Shown here piece by piece: positions 50,204 to 60,601 of a stretch of 64,000 nt of DNA. This stretch comes from Arthrobacter sp. EM1 (lineage in GTDB: Bacteria > Actinomycetota > Actinomycetes > Actinomycetales > Micrococcaceae): assembly GCF_029964055.1 (NCBI RefSeq), contig NZ_CP124836.1:806001-870000 (forward strand). Direction: 5' to 3'. Positions within the stretch are counted from its first letter, which is position 1. Each line of letters starts with the position of its first letter. Both the position numbers and the translations under genes were made by a program. Below the pieces are notes generated by a model that was not told the origin of the DNA, made no database searches, and worked only from the letters and a program-made list of their open reading frames with translations.

Positions 50204-50977
50204 ATGCTGGTTCCCTCCCGCCGTCGCCTGCGGCTAGAAGTCTGGATCGTCCTGGGCCTGTCCCTGGGCCAATCCGCCGTGTACTCGGTCGTTCAGCTGC
50301 TGGACAAGCTGACCCGGGGGCCGCTGGCGGAGGGGACTTCCACCCTGAACCGCTCCCAAAGCAGCCGCGAATACTTTGACCTGAGCTACCAGCTGCTGGA
50401 CATTGTCTTCGCGCTGGTACCGGTGGTCCTGGTGTTCTATTTCCTCACCGAACACCGGGTGTCCGGTGCGGCCGGCAGCGGGGCCACGGCGTTCGGGAAA
50501 CTGGGATTCACGTTTGCCCGCCCGGGCAGGGACCTGATCCAGGGCCTCGGGCTGGCGGCCCTGATCGGTGTACCTTCCCTGGGCCTGTACGCTGCGGGCC
50601 GGGCGCTGGGGATCACCACGGCGATTATCCCCAGTGCCCTCGATTCCTACTGGTGGACGGTGCCGGTGCTCATCCTCTCCGCGGTCCGGCACGGGATCGT
50701 GGAGGAAGTGATTGTGGTGGGCTACCTGCTGGACCGGCTCGGCAAGTTCGGCTGGAGCCTGCCGCTGGCCATCTTCGCCAGTTCCATGCTGCGCGGAAGC
50801 TACCACTTGTACCAGGGCTTCGGCCCGTTCATCGGCAACGCGATCATGGGCGTCGTTTTTGCACTGGTGTACACCCGAACGCGGCGCGTGATGCCGCTGG
50901 TGATCGCCCACGCGCTGCTGGACACCGTGGCCTTCGTCGGCTTCAGCCTCTTTGGCAAGGCCATCGGCCTGGGCTGA
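50204..50977 (+). CDS. CPBP-family intramembrane protease-like protein
   Basis: 257 residues with about seven or eight membrane helices. The CPBP/Abi signature appears as GIVEEVIVVGYLLDRLG, then SSMLRGSYHLYQG and PLVIAHALLDTVAF. The paired Glu and the two His needed for activity are present, although the usual Arg after the EExxx stretch is replaced by a hydrophobic residue. Members process prenylated or signal-like proteins or bacteriocins in the membrane; the target here is unknown. Convergent with the VOC gene, with an imperfect hairpin between. Confidence 0.85.
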   Translation: MLVPSRRRLRLEVWIVLGLSLGQSAVYSVVQLLDKLTRGPLAEGTSTLNRSQSSREYFDLSYQLLDIVFALVPVVLVFYFLTEHRVSGAAGSGATAFGKLGFTFARPGRDLIQGLGLAALIGVPSLGLYAAGRALGITTAIIPSALDSYWWTVPVLILSAVRHGIVEEVIVVGYLLDRLGKFGWSLPLAIFASSMLRGSYHLYQGFGPFIGNAIMGVVFALVYTRTRRVMPLVIAHALLDTVAFVGFSLFGKAIGLG

Positions 50978-51049
50978 GCCGCCGGAGGGGTTCTGCGCGG
51001 AGGGGATCTGCGGGGCACGGCTGCGGCGGCCCATACGTGCTTTAAGAAA

Positions 51050-51101
51050 TTCGGCCACCATCGGTGGGTGACGTCGTTGACACCCGCTGATGGCGGCCGA
51101 A
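51050..51101. terminator. Imperfect hairpin between convergent CPBP and VOC genes
   Basis: Arms 51050-51070 and 51081-51101 (left arm TTCGGCCACCATCGGTGGG) pair with three mismatches and a ten-base loop. A run of A/T flanks the left arm. Probably a bidirectional terminator. Confidence 0.5.
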
Positions 51102-51119
51102 GTGCGGGGCGGTGAAGCC

Positions 51120-51758
51120 TCAGATCGTGACGGCTCCGGACGCCGTCTCAAACGTGACGGAGAGGATGCCGGGTGTCCCGCGCGGAGCAATCCAGTGCAC
51201 GGCCACGTCTTCGAGCGGCTTCTCCACCGGGACGCCGAGCCATTCGGTGACGCGCTCGGCCGAACCGGCAATCGTGAGGGCGGACATTTTGACGTTGCCC
51301 TCGTAGGCCTTCGACGGGTGGAGTTCCGGATCGCCTTCCCATTTGAGCATGTACGGGACCTGGGGATCGGCGATGAGCCCAAGGATGCCAATCTGCTTCC
51401 AGACCAGCTCCCGGCCGTCCGGGAACTTGCGGTTGCCGTTGACGGCGGCGCGGCCGAGCCGGACTTCGAACGGGGCGAGGTCGTCGACCTCCACACACCA
51501 GCCCATCCAGCCGCCGCCGGCTTCGGAGCGGGCGCGGACGGCCTGGCCGAAGGGGGCCTTGTCGGAGGCCGGGTGGTTCAGGACCTCCACCACCTCGAGG
51601 TACTTGTGTCCCGCTAGCGGGATGATCATGTTGCGGGTCCCGAATCGGGGGTGTACTCCGCCCTTCACGGCTTCCACGCCGAGGGCAGACGCAATTCGTT
51701 CGGTGGTGGCAGCGAGGCCATCTTGTTCACAGGCGTAAGAGACGTGATCCATGCGCAT
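51120..51758 (-). CDS. VOC-superfamily glyoxalase-like protein
   Basis: 212 residues starting MRMDHVSYACEQDGLA. The two-module glyoxalase/dioxygenase fold is suggested by MDHVSYA at the N-terminus, NMIIPLAGHKYLEVVEVLNH and GGWMGWCVEVDDL. It most resembles the glyoxalase-like (Glyoxalase_3) group, which has no assigned reaction. The start at 51758 is favoured over 51752 because a CAAGAT box lies exactly six bases upstream. Confidence 0.8.
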   Translation of the reverse strand: MRMDHVSYACEQDGLAATTERIASALGVEAVKGGVHPRFGTRNMIIPLAGHKYLEVVEVLNHPASDKAPFGQAVRARSEAGGGWMGWCVEVDDLAPFEVRLGRAAVNGNRKFPDGRELVWKQIGILGLIADPQVPYMLKWEGDPELHPSKAYEGNVKMSALTIAGSAERVTEWLGVPVEKPLEDVAVHWIAPRGTPGILSVTFETASGAVTI

Positions 51759-51764
51759 GCCATC

Positions 51765-51770
51765 ATCTTG
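51765..51770 (-). promoter_or_regulatory. -10-like box, leaderless VOC gene
   Basis: CAAGAT on the minus strand ends six bases before the ATG. The next 190 bases (to 51961) hold no feature I can support beyond a possible -35 region for metY. Confidence 0.4.
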
Positions 51771-51961
51771 GCACTTTGTGATGCGCCTCTCAGCTTAGGG
51801 TACCCTTACTGGCAGTTGGGGTCGGATCCGGACTGTTCCGGCCACACTCTCGGCAGCACACTTGGCAGCACACGTGGCCGCATTGGCATGGCATCAGCAG
51901 CGCCGCGGCCGGGCCAGCTTCATCTTTGTCACAAAGCTATCCACCGCCTGCAACCGGTTCC

Positions 51962-51967
51962 TAGACT
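51962..51967 (+). promoter_or_regulatory. -10 box of metY
   Basis: TAGACT (TANNNT) lies seven bases before the first stem of the riboswitch, so transcription should start at the aptamer edge. The -35 is unclear. Confidence 0.5.
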
Positions 51968-51973
51968 GGGGTG

Positions 51974-52054
51974 AGGTCATGAGTGCCAGCGCACAGCCCC
52001 GGCTCGCTGGCCGGCAACCCTCGTATCGCGGTGGGGTGCCCCGGGTGAGGACCT
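51974..52054 (+). ncRNA. SAM-IV-like riboswitch upstream of metY
   Basis: Outer stem AGGTC (51974-51978) pairs with GACCT (52050-52054). Inside are the conserved runs ATGAGTGCCAGC, GCTGGCCGGCAACCC and GGGGTGCCCCGGGTGA, typical of the actinobacterial SAM-IV class (SAM-I-like core, different periphery). The element probably extends some tens of bases 3' into a GC-rich region ending near the metY ribosome site. High S-adenosylmethionine should switch metY off. The second copy before metX is nearly identical in the core. Confidence 0.85.
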
Positions 52055-52154
52055 GGCCGTCCGGCGCCCGCCGGGAGGCAAGCGCGGCGCCAGCACGGGC
52101 CCGGGCCACGGTGCCCAGGGTCAGGCTGTGCCCGCTCCCCTAAGGAGTGTCCCG

Positions 52155-53471
52155 ATGTCCAGTGCCTGGTCCTTCGAAACCCGTCAGATCCATGCCGGCC
52201 AGGAGCCCGACAGCGCCACCGGCGCCCGCTCGCTGCCGATTTACCAGACGACGTCGTTTGTGTTCCCCAGCGCCGAGAGTGCCGCGAACCGCTTTGCCCT
52301 GGCGGAGCTGGCCCCCATTTACACCAGGATCGGCAACCCTACCCAGGATGCCGTGGAGCAGCGGGTTGCCAGCCTGGAAGGCGGACTCGCGGCTCTGCTG
52401 CTGAGCTCCGGACAGGCGGCGGAGACCCTGGCCATCCTGAATGTCGCAGAAGCCGGAGACCACGTGGTGGCAAGTCCCAGCCTTTACGGCGGTACTTACA
52501 ACCTGCTGGCGCACACACTGAAGAAGTTTGGCATTTCCGTGACCTTCGTGGCGGACCCGGACAACCTGGCGCAGTGGCGTGACGCCGTGCAGCCCAATAC
52601 CAAACTCTTTTTTGGCGAAGTGGTCTCCAACCCGCGCCAGGACGTGCTGGATCTTGAGGGCATCTCCCAGGTGGCCCACGCGGCCGGTGTCCCGCTGATC
52701 GTAGACAACACCCTCGCCACGCCGTACCTTATCCGGCCGATTGAGTGGGGTGCGGACATTGTGGTGCATTCGGCCACCAAGTACCTTGGCGGCCATGGAA
52801 CCGCGATCGCCGGCGTGATTGTGGACTCGGGCAATTTCGACTTCGGCAAGGACCCGGAACGGTTCCCCGGCTTCAACACCCCGGATCCCAGCTACAACGG
52901 GCTGGTCTACGCCCGGGACCTCGGCGCGGACGGTGCGCTCGGCGCGAACCTCTCCTATATCCTCAAGGCGCGTGTGCAGTTGTTGCGCGACCTGGGCTCT
53001 GCGGTGTCCCCGTTCAACGCCTTCCTTATCGCCCAAGGCATCGAAACCCTGAGCCTGCGGATGGAGCGGCACGTTGCCAACGCCGGCCGGGTCGCCGAAT
53101 GGCTGGAGGCCAGGGACGACGTCGAATCCGTCGCCTATGCCGGCCTGCCGTCCAGCCCTTGGTTCGAGCGCGGCCGCAAGTACGGACCGAAGGGGACCGG
53201 CGCCGTTGTGTCCTTTAACATCGCCGGCGGAGCCGAGGCCGGCAAGAGCTTTGTGGACGCGCTGGAATTGCACTCGCACGTCGCCAATATCGGCGATGTG
53301 CGCTCCCTGGTCATTCACCCGGCCTCGACCACACACAGCCAACTCTCGCCGGAGCAGCAGGTCGTCGCCGGGGTGAACCCCGGCCTGGTGCGGCTCTCCG
53401 TGGGCCTGGAGCACATCGATGACATCCTCGCCGACCTGGATGCCGGTTTCCGCGCCGCCAAGACCGTCTGA
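52155..53471 (+). CDS. metY: O-acetylhomoserine sulfhydrylase
   Basis: 438 residues from ATG 52155, after AAGGAG (52142-52147). A PLP Cys/Met-metabolism enzyme with Schiff-base Lys209 in VVHSATKYLGGHGTAIAG, the start WSFETRQIHAGQEPDSATGA and the PLP-ring stretch SSGQAAETLAI. It condenses O-acetylhomoserine with sulfide to homocysteine. Its partner MetX, which makes the substrate, is encoded next, and both have their own SAM riboswitch. Confidence 0.95.
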   Translation: MSSAWSFETRQIHAGQEPDSATGARSLPIYQTTSFVFPSAESAANRFALAELAPIYTRIGNPTQDAVEQRVASLEGGLAALLLSSGQAAETLAILNVAEAGDHVVASPSLYGGTYNLLAHTLKKFGISVTFVADPDNLAQWRDAVQPNTKLFFGEVVSNPRQDVLDLEGISQVAHAAGVPLIVDNTLATPYLIRPIEWGADIVVHSATKYLGGHGTAIAGVIVDSGNFDFGKDPERFPGFNTPDPSYNGLVYARDLGADGALGANLSYILKARVQLLRDLGSAVSPFNAFLIAQGIETLSLRMERHVANAGRVAEWLEARDDVESVAYAGLPSSPWFERGRKYGPKGTGAVVSFNIAGGAEAGKSFVDALELHSHVANIGDVRSLVIHPASTTHSQLSPEQQVVAGVNPGLVRLSVGLEHIDDILADLDAGFRAAKTV

Positions 53472-53548
53472 CCAACCGTTCCCCGGGGGAAGTCACACGG
53501 GCGTCACATTCTTCGCCACCGGGCGCCGGCATTTCGTACACTCAGGGG

Positions 53549-53628
53549 AGGTCATGAGTGCCAGCGACAGCCCCGGCTTGCTGGCCGGCAACCCTCCATT
53601 TGCGGCGGGGTGCCCCGGGTGAAGACCT
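53549..53628 (+). ncRNA. SAM-IV-like riboswitch upstream of metX
   Basis: AGGTC (53549-53553) pairs with GACCT (53624-53628). The conserved core is the same as the metY copy (GTCATGAGTGCCAGCG, GCTGGCCGGCAACCC, GGGGTGCCCCGGGTGA), with a shorter variable arm. TACACT at 53537-53542 is a -10 that places the start at the aptamer. metX is thus independently controlled although it follows metY by only 200 bases. Confidence 0.87.
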
Positions 53629-53676
53629 GGCCTGCCGGTGAGCTGCCGGCGGGCAAGCGCGAAGTTAGGTCCTCAC

Positions 53677-54861
53677 ATGACGATTGCCGCCACCCGCCAG
53701 GGTGAATCCGCAAGCAAGACCTCCCATCCCCATGCCCCGGACCCCGGCGGCAGCGTCGCCGCGGACGGCGCGGCTGTGCCGGACGGAACCGTCCGGCACC
53801 TCCGGATCGGTGACCTGGTGCTCGAATCCGGTGCCCGGCTGCCTGACGCCACCCTCGGCTACGAAACATGGGGGACCCTCAACGCTGAACGCTCCAATGC
53901 CGTGCTGATCGAGCACGCGTTGACGGGGGACACCCACGTCACGCGAGGCGCCAGTGCGGAACCGGGCTGGTGGGAGCAGCTCGCGGGCCCGGGCGCCCCG
54001 GTGGACACGGGGAAGTACTTCGTCGTCTCGATCAATATCCTGGGCGGCTGCTACGGCTCCACCGGACCCTCATCGACGGCACCCGACGGGAAGCCCTGGG
54101 GCTCACGGTTCCCGCTGGTCACGCTGCGCGATACCACCGACGCCGAGGCCCGGCTCGCGGATGCGCTGGGAATCCGGAGCTGGTACGCCGTGCTCGGCGG
54201 TTCCCTGGGCGGGGCGCGTGCCCTCGAATGGGCCGTCAGCTACCCGGACCGGGTCCGGCGCTGCGGGGTTATTTCAATCGGAGCCAGCAGCACCGCCGAG
54301 CAGATTGCCTTCGCCCAGGCGCAAACACTCGCCATCCGGCAGGACCCCAACTTCAACGGCGGCGATTACTACGGCGGTCCCGGGCCGGAGGCGGGACTGG
54401 CCCTGGCCCGGCGGATAGCGCATATCACCTACCGTTCGGCCGCAGAGCTTGATGGACGCTTCGGCCGGAACGCCCAGGACTCCGAGGCTCCGCTGCGTGC
54501 CGGGTCACTCGCCGGGCGCGGGCGTTACCAGGTGGAGAGCTACCTCGACCACCAGGGCAACAAGCTGGTCCGCCGCTTCGATGCGAACAGCTACATCGCC
54601 ATCACCGAGGCGCTGATGAGCCATGACGTCTGCCGGGGCCGCGGCGCGCTGACGGAAGCGCTGGCCCCGGCTACGGCGGCTTTCCTTGTGGCGGCCGTCG
54701 ACTCGGACCGGCTGTACTTCCCGGACCAGTCCCGGGCGCTCGCGGCTGCCCTGCCGGGCGACGTTGCGGTGCACACCATCGAGGCGCCCATCGGCCACGA
54801 CGGCTTCCTGACCGAGATCGGGCAGCTCAACACCCAGCTCCGACAGCACTTCTTCGGGTAG
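53677..54861 (+). CDS. metX: Homoserine O-acetyltransferase
   Basis: 394 residues from ATG 53677 (MTIAATRQGES). Alpha/beta hydrolase fold with nucleophile Ser176 in LGGSLGGARALEW. ALTGDTHVTRG and INILGGCYGSTGPSS are typical MetX segments, and the catalytic Asp and His are in VDSDRLYFPDQ and IGHDGFL. It acetylates homoserine for the MetY reaction. The ribosome site is weak, and the start could instead be reached through riboswitch-controlled folding of the leader. Confidence 0.94.
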   Translation: MTIAATRQGESASKTSHPHAPDPGGSVAADGAAVPDGTVRHLRIGDLVLESGARLPDATLGYETWGTLNAERSNAVLIEHALTGDTHVTRGASAEPGWWEQLAGPGAPVDTGKYFVVSINILGGCYGSTGPSSTAPDGKPWGSRFPLVTLRDTTDAEARLADALGIRSWYAVLGGSLGGARALEWAVSYPDRVRRCGVISIGASSTAEQIAFAQAQTLAIRQDPNFNGGDYYGGPGPEAGLALARRIAHITYRSAAELDGRFGRNAQDSEAPLRAGSLAGRGRYQVESYLDHQGNKLVRRFDANSYIAITEALMSHDVCRGRGALTEALAPATAAFLVAAVDSDRLYFPDQSRALAAALPGDVAVHTIEAPIGHDGFLTEIGQLNTQLRQHFFG

Positions 54862-55041
54862 TCCAGCAGCCAAAAGCCGCCCCGGGTGTGCACTTTTGCA
54901 GATGCGCTCTGCACTAATGGCCGTTGAGGCCCGGGCCGGAACCGGACATACTCGTGGGGAATGGCGCCGCGTGTCTCACCTCACAGGCGCCCTCCTCCCA
55001 ATGGTCCACGAGGCGTCGAAGACGATGCCAAAGGAGTCGAA

Positions 55042-56424
55042 ATGAGCACGGAAAACGCGGCCGCACGGCGCGCAGAAGAGCCCGACGTCAAGACGTCCGG
55101 CCTCAAAAAAGTAGTCGCGGCCTCCATGGCCGGCACGGTCGTCGAGTGGTATGAGTTTTTCCTCTACGCCTCCGCGGCGACCCTCGTCTTCGGCAAGACC
55201 TTCTTCCCCAACTCCGGCTCGGAGCTGGACGGTATCATCGCAGCTTTCCTCACCTATGCAGTTGGCTTCGTTGCCCGCCCCATCGGCGGCATCGTGTTTG
55301 GGCACTTCGGCGACAAGTTCGGCCGCAAGCAGCTGCTCCAGCTCAGCATCATCCTGGTCGGCGTTGCCACCTTCCTGATGGGCTGCCTGCCGACCTTCCA
55401 GCAGATCGGCTACTGGGCTCCGGCCCTCCTCGTGTTCCTGCGGTTCGCCCAGGGCTTCGCCGTCGGCGGTGAATGGGGCGGCGCAGTCCTCCTCGTCGCG
55501 GAGCACAGCCCGAACAAATCCCGCGGCTTCTGGGCCAGCTGGCCGCAGTCCGCTGTTCCGCTGGGCAACCTGCTGGCCACTGCGGTGCTGTTCATCCTCT
55601 CCTCGACGCTGTCCTCCGCGGACTTCCTCAGCTGGGGCTGGCGCGTGGCCTTCTGGCTCTCCGCGGTGATTGTGCTGATCGGCTACTACATCCGGACCAA
55701 GGTCACCGACGCCCCCATCTTCCTGGAGGCCCAGAAGGAAGTCACCGTCGAGAAGAAGGGCTACGGCGTGGGCGAAGTCTTCCGCCGGTACCCGCGCGGC
55801 GTGTTCACCGCCATGGGCCTGCGCTTCGCGGAGAATATCCTCTACTACCTGGTCGTCACCTTCTCGATCACGTACCTGAAGGTGGTTGTCCAGACTGACA
55901 CCTCACGGATCCTGCTGCTGCTGCTCGTCGCACACGTTGTCCACTTCGCCGTGGTTCCGATGGTCGGCCGCCTGTCGGACCGCCTCGGCCGCAAACCGGT
56001 CTACATGGCCGGCGCCATCCTGGGCGGCACCTGGGGCTTCTTCGCCTTCCCGATGATGGACACCAAAAACGACATCATCATCCTGGCCGCCATCACCATC
56101 GGCTTGCTCTTCCACGCACTGATGTATGCCGGCCAGCCTGCCATTATGGCCGAGATGTTCCCCACCCGGATGCGCTACTCGGGCGTCTCGCTCGGCTACC
56201 AGGTCACCTCGATCGTGGCCGGATCGATGGCTCCGATCATCGCCGCCTCGCTGCTGAGCACGTTCAAGTCCTCCACCCCGGTGGCCATCTACCTGCTCGG
56301 CGCCTGCCTGGTCACGATTGTGGCGGTGTACTTCCTCAAGGAAACCCGCGGCATCTCGCTCCACGACGTCGACGCCGCCGACGCCCGGGGCACCGCCGAC
56401 CTCCTCGCCGCGGGCAAGAACTAA
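55042..56424 (+). CDS. MFS transporter, metabolite:H+ symporter (MHS) family
   Basis: The ATG at 55042 has AAAGGAG upstream and gives 460 residues with 12 membrane helices. MHS signatures: GTVVEWYEFFLYASAATLVF, FGHFGDKFGRKQLL and RFAQGFAVGGEWGGAVLLVAEH, with a second Major-Facilitator loop GRLSDRLGRKPVY. Relatives carry proline/betaine, shikimate, alpha-ketoglutarate or other organic acids. The nearby mmsB-mmsA genes suggest a branched-chain or beta-hydroxy-acid substrate, but that is inference. The 180-base gap before it shows only a possible leader. Confidence 0.92.
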   Translation: MSTENAAARRAEEPDVKTSGLKKVVAASMAGTVVEWYEFFLYASAATLVFGKTFFPNSGSELDGIIAAFLTYAVGFVARPIGGIVFGHFGDKFGRKQLLQLSIILVGVATFLMGCLPTFQQIGYWAPALLVFLRFAQGFAVGGEWGGAVLLVAEHSPNKSRGFWASWPQSAVPLGNLLATAVLFILSSTLSSADFLSWGWRVAFWLSAVIVLIGYYIRTKVTDAPIFLEAQKEVTVEKKGYGVGEVFRRYPRGVFTAMGLRFAENILYYLVVTFSITYLKVVVQTDTSRILLLLLVAHVVHFAVVPMVGRLSDRLGRKPVYMAGAILGGTWGFFAFPMMDTKNDIIILAAITIGLLFHALMYAGQPAIMAEMFPTRMRYSGVSLGYQVTSIVAGSMAPIIAASLLSTFKSSTPVAIYLLGACLVTIVAVYFLKETRGISLHDVDAADARGTADLLAAGKN

Positions 56425-56470
56425 CGGGCAAGAAGTAACTGCAAGAAGTAACTGCAACGAAATAGCAGCA

Positions 56471-56521
56471 ACAACAACGGCCCTTGTCCCCGCACCGCGG
56501 GGACAAGGGCCGTTGTTGTTG
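56471..56521. terminator. Perfect 24-base-stem hairpin between convergent MFS and LysR genes
   Basis: Arms 56471-56494 and 56498-56521, loop ACC; the arm begins AACAACAACGGCCCTTGTCC. The A-rich left and T-rich right edges make it a good intrinsic terminator in both directions. Confidence 0.9.
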
Positions 56522-56531
56522 GCCGCCGGGC

Positions 56532-57437
56532 TCAGCCCAGCAGGACATCCTGGCGCTCGGAGATCTCGGTCCGGACGGCCGCCAGGACGGCCTGCACCGG
56601 CGCGGAGCGCAGCGATTCCGCGCGGGCCACCGCCCAGATCGGAAGTTGGCGCTGGAAGTCCGCCGGCAGGACCGGCACAAAGCCGGGGTCGCCGACCGCC
56701 AGGAAGTTCGGCAACAGCCCGATGCCCGCACCCCGGCGGACCGCCTCCAGCTGGGCAAAGATGCTGGTGGCCTGGAAGCTGGACCGCGGGACGGGAAGCT
56801 GGGTGGAGCGGTGGCCAAGTTCGGCGACCTGCAGCGCCGATTCGACGTAGGACACAAAACCATGCTGCCGGACGTCGTCGAGCGTCACCGGAAGTCCGCG
56901 GTCCCGGGCGTACTGCGGGCTGGCATACAGCCGGAGAAAGTAGTTGGCCAGGAAAATGGGCTGCGCATTGCTGACGTCGAGGTTGCCGACCACCACCTCC
57001 AGGTCCACGCCGGAGCGGTTCCGGCTGACCTTGCGCGTGGCGCTGAGCATTTCGACGTTCAGCAGCGGATGCTGACGTTGCATCCGGACGAGCGCCGGTG
57101 CAACGAATTCTGCCCCGAAGCCGTCGGGTGTGCTGACCCGGACCAGGCCCGAGAGTACGTCTTCGGACTGCGCGATGCGGTTTGTGAGCGCACCGAGGGT
57201 GCCCTCGATCGCCTCGGCGGCGGCCACGGCCTCGTTGCCAAGGTCCGTCAGTTCCCAGCCGTGCGGACTCCGCTCCAGGGTGCGCCCGCCCAGCTGTTTG
57301 TCCAGCGCCAGGATGCGGCGGGAGATGGTTGTGTGGGTTGTGCCGAGGGTCTCTGCCACCGCGTTGAACCGGCCCAGCCGGGCTACCGTCAGCAGGATCA
57401 GCAGATCGTCCGGGCTCGGCAGCCGCCTCACGTCCAT
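56532..57437 (-). CDS. LysR-type transcriptional regulator
   Basis: 301 residues from ATG 57437 (MDVRRLPSPDDLLILLTVAR), with GGGAG just upstream; a longer frame to 57539 exists but would cross two operator-like palindromes. HTH: FNAVAETLGTTHTTISRRILAL. The effector domain starts VRVSTPDGFGAEFVAPAL. It is divergent from mmsB-mmsA and convergent with the MHS transporter gene, so it is a likely regulator of either or both. Confidence 0.9.
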   Translation of the reverse strand: MDVRRLPSPDDLLILLTVARLGRFNAVAETLGTTHTTISRRILALDKQLGGRTLERSPHGWELTDLGNEAVAAAEAIEGTLGALTNRIAQSEDVLSGLVRVSTPDGFGAEFVAPALVRMQRQHPLLNVEMLSATRKVSRNRSGVDLEVVVGNLDVSNAQPIFLANYFLRLYASPQYARDRGLPVTLDDVRQHGFVSYVESALQVAELGHRSTQLPVPRSSFQATSIFAQLEAVRRGAGIGLLPNFLAVGDPGFVPVLPADFQRQLPIWAVARAESLRSAPVQAVLAAVRTEISERQDVLLG

Positions 57438-57457
57438 GGGTCTCCCTCGCAACTCTG

Positions 57458-57477
57458 TATGTGCATCCGTGCACATA
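57458..57477. promoter_or_regulatory. 20-base operator-like palindrome between LysR and mmsB genes
   Basis: TATGTGCA-TCCG-TGCACATA is a perfect 8-base dyad just upstream of the LysR start. Its even symmetry does not fit a standard T-N11-A LysR site, so another regulator may bind. Confidence 0.55.
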
Positions 57478-57520
57478 GCATCTGTGGTTTTTTCCCTTGA
57501 TTGCACTGTAGCAGGGGTGT

Positions 57521-57540
57521 GATGCTTAACACTGAGCATC
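57521..57540. promoter_or_regulatory. Second dyad upstream of mmsB
   Basis: GATGCT-N8-AGCATC, six-base perfect arms, about 75 bases before the mmsB start. Possible activator or repressor site. Confidence 0.4.
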
Positions 57541-57613
57541 CGGCCACGGCCGGAACCCGGGCGCTGCGTTTGGCGGCGCGCACGGGATGACCCAAAGCAA
57601 AGGAGCTTATGCC

Positions 57614-58516
57614 ATGGCAGATATCGCCTGGATCGGACTGGGGAACATGGGCGGGTCCATGTCCGTGAACCTCGCCGCGGCCGGCCACAACGTCCGCGGT
57701 TTCGACCTCAACCCTGAGGCCGTTGCCACCGCCGCCGCAGGCGGTGTCAAGCCCGCCGGAAGCATCGCCGAGGCGGTTGACGGCGCCGACGTTGTGTTCA
57801 CCATGCTTCCCAAGGGCGAACATGCCCGCGCCGTGTACCTGGGCGAAGACGGCGTGCTGGCCCACGCCGACACCAAGACCCTGCTGGTGGACTCCTCCAC
57901 GATCGACATCGCCTCGGCCCAGGCCCTTCACGACGCCGCCGCTGCGGCGGGCTTCCGCTTTGTCGACGCGCCAGTCTCCGGCGGCATGAGCGGTGCGAAG
58001 GCCGCCACGTTGACGTTTATGATCGGCGGGGAGGCCGGCGCGGTGGCCGACGCCACCGAATACATCAAGCCGATGGCGGCGAACATCATCCCCACCGGCG
58101 GCGCCACCACCGGCCAGGCCGCCAAAATCTGCAACAACCTGATGCTCTTTATCAACCTCGCCTCGACGGCCGAGGGCGCGGTGCTCGCGGACCGTCTGGG
58201 CCTGGACAAGCAGGTCTTCTGGGACATCGCCTCCGTCTCCTCCGGCGACAGCTGGGCGCTGCGGACCTGGTACCCGGTGGCCGGCGTTGTGCCCACCGCC
58301 GCCTCGAACAACGACTTCGCGCCGACGTTCACCGCCGAGCTCGCCAACAAGGACATCGGCCTGGCCATCAGCGCCGCCCGCGACACCGGCACGCCGCTGG
58401 AGATCGGCGAGCACGTCCAGCAGCTTTTCCAGCGGCTCATCGACGGCGGCCAGTCCGGCACGGACTGCTCCGCAATCGTCAAGCTGGTTGACGGCTCGTT
58501 CGAGTCCGCCAAGTAG
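57614..58516 (+). CDS. mmsB: 3-hydroxyisobutyrate dehydrogenase
   Basis: 300 residues from ATG 57614, with AAAGGAG nine bases upstream; an alternative ATG at 57587 has no ribosome site. NAD-binding IAWIGLGNMGGSMSVNLAAAG, substrate loop DAPVSGGMSGAKAATLTFM and catalytic lysine in GQAAKICNNLML. It oxidises 3-hydroxyisobutyrate to methylmalonate semialdehyde, the substrate of the next gene. Part of valine catabolism. Confidence 0.93.
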   Translation: MADIAWIGLGNMGGSMSVNLAAAGHNVRGFDLNPEAVATAAAGGVKPAGSIAEAVDGADVVFTMLPKGEHARAVYLGEDGVLAHADTKTLLVDSSTIDIASAQALHDAAAAAGFRFVDAPVSGGMSGAKAATLTFMIGGEAGAVADATEYIKPMAANIIPTGGATTGQAAKICNNLMLFINLASTAEGAVLADRLGLDKQVFWDIASVSSGDSWALRTWYPVAGVVPTAASNNDFAPTFTAELANKDIGLAISAARDTGTPLEIGEHVQQLFQRLIDGGQSGTDCSAIVKLVDGSFESAK

Positions 58517-58546
58517 CCCTAAACCTTTTAGAAAGAGATCCTCCCC

Positions 58547-60031
<1,485 letters not shown>

Positions 60032-60040
60032 AGTCGGCTT

Positions 60041-60601
60041 ATGAGCACGCTTGAGAACCGGCCCAACACGGCCCTGGTCGTCGTGGACATGCAGCTCGAC
60101 GTCGTCGCGGCGGCCTACCGCCGCGACGACGTCATCGCGGCCATCGCCACCCTCGTGGACAAGGCGCGCGACGCCGGGGCGGCGGTCGTCTGGGTGCAGC
60201 ACAGCGGGGCGGAACTCCCGAGCGGCAGCGCAGGCTGGCGCTATGTTCCCGAGCTCGTCCGGGGCGAGGCGGAGCCTCTGGTGCCCAAGGAGTACAGCGA
60301 CGCCTTCGAAGCGACCGACCTGGAGTCAGTGCTGGCCGGCCGCGGCATCGGCCGTTTGTTCCTGGCCGGAGCGCAGACCGACGAGTGCATTCGCTCGACC
60401 CTCCACGGTGCCATCACCCGCGGATATGACGTCACCTTGGTGGCGGACGCCCACACCACCGAGGACCTTAGTGAATTTGGTGCGCCGCCGCCGGAACTTG
60501 TGGTGGCCCACACGAATCTCTATTGGCGGTACCACCGGGCTCCGGGGCGCACCGCAGGAACCGTGAACGCGGCCGACGTGGACTTCGCTAGCCCTTCATG
60601 A
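60041..60601 (+). CDS. Isochorismatase-like cysteine hydrolase
   Basis: 186 residues. The family triad is visible: Asp in LVVVDMQ, Lys in LVPKEYSDAF and Cys in LAGAQTDECIRST. Such enzymes hydrolyse isochorismate, nicotinamide or other amides; the exact substrate cannot be assigned. The 3' end overlaps the convergent SHOCT gene by 14 bases. Confidence 0.9.
   Translation: MSTLENRPNTALVVVDMQLDVVAAAYRRDDVIAAIATLVDKARDAGAAVVWVQHSGAELPSGSAGWRYVPELVRGEAEPLVPKEYSDAFEATDLESVLAGRGIGRLFLAGAQTDECIRSTLHGAITRGYDVTLVADAHTTEDLSEFGAPPPELVVAHTNLYWRYHRAPGRTAGTVNAADVDFASPS

Noticed and set aside
54961..55041. Upstream start for the MHS transporter
   Set aside because: AAAGGAG and the MSTEN start at 55042 fit better; the extension is Pro/Arg-rich junk.
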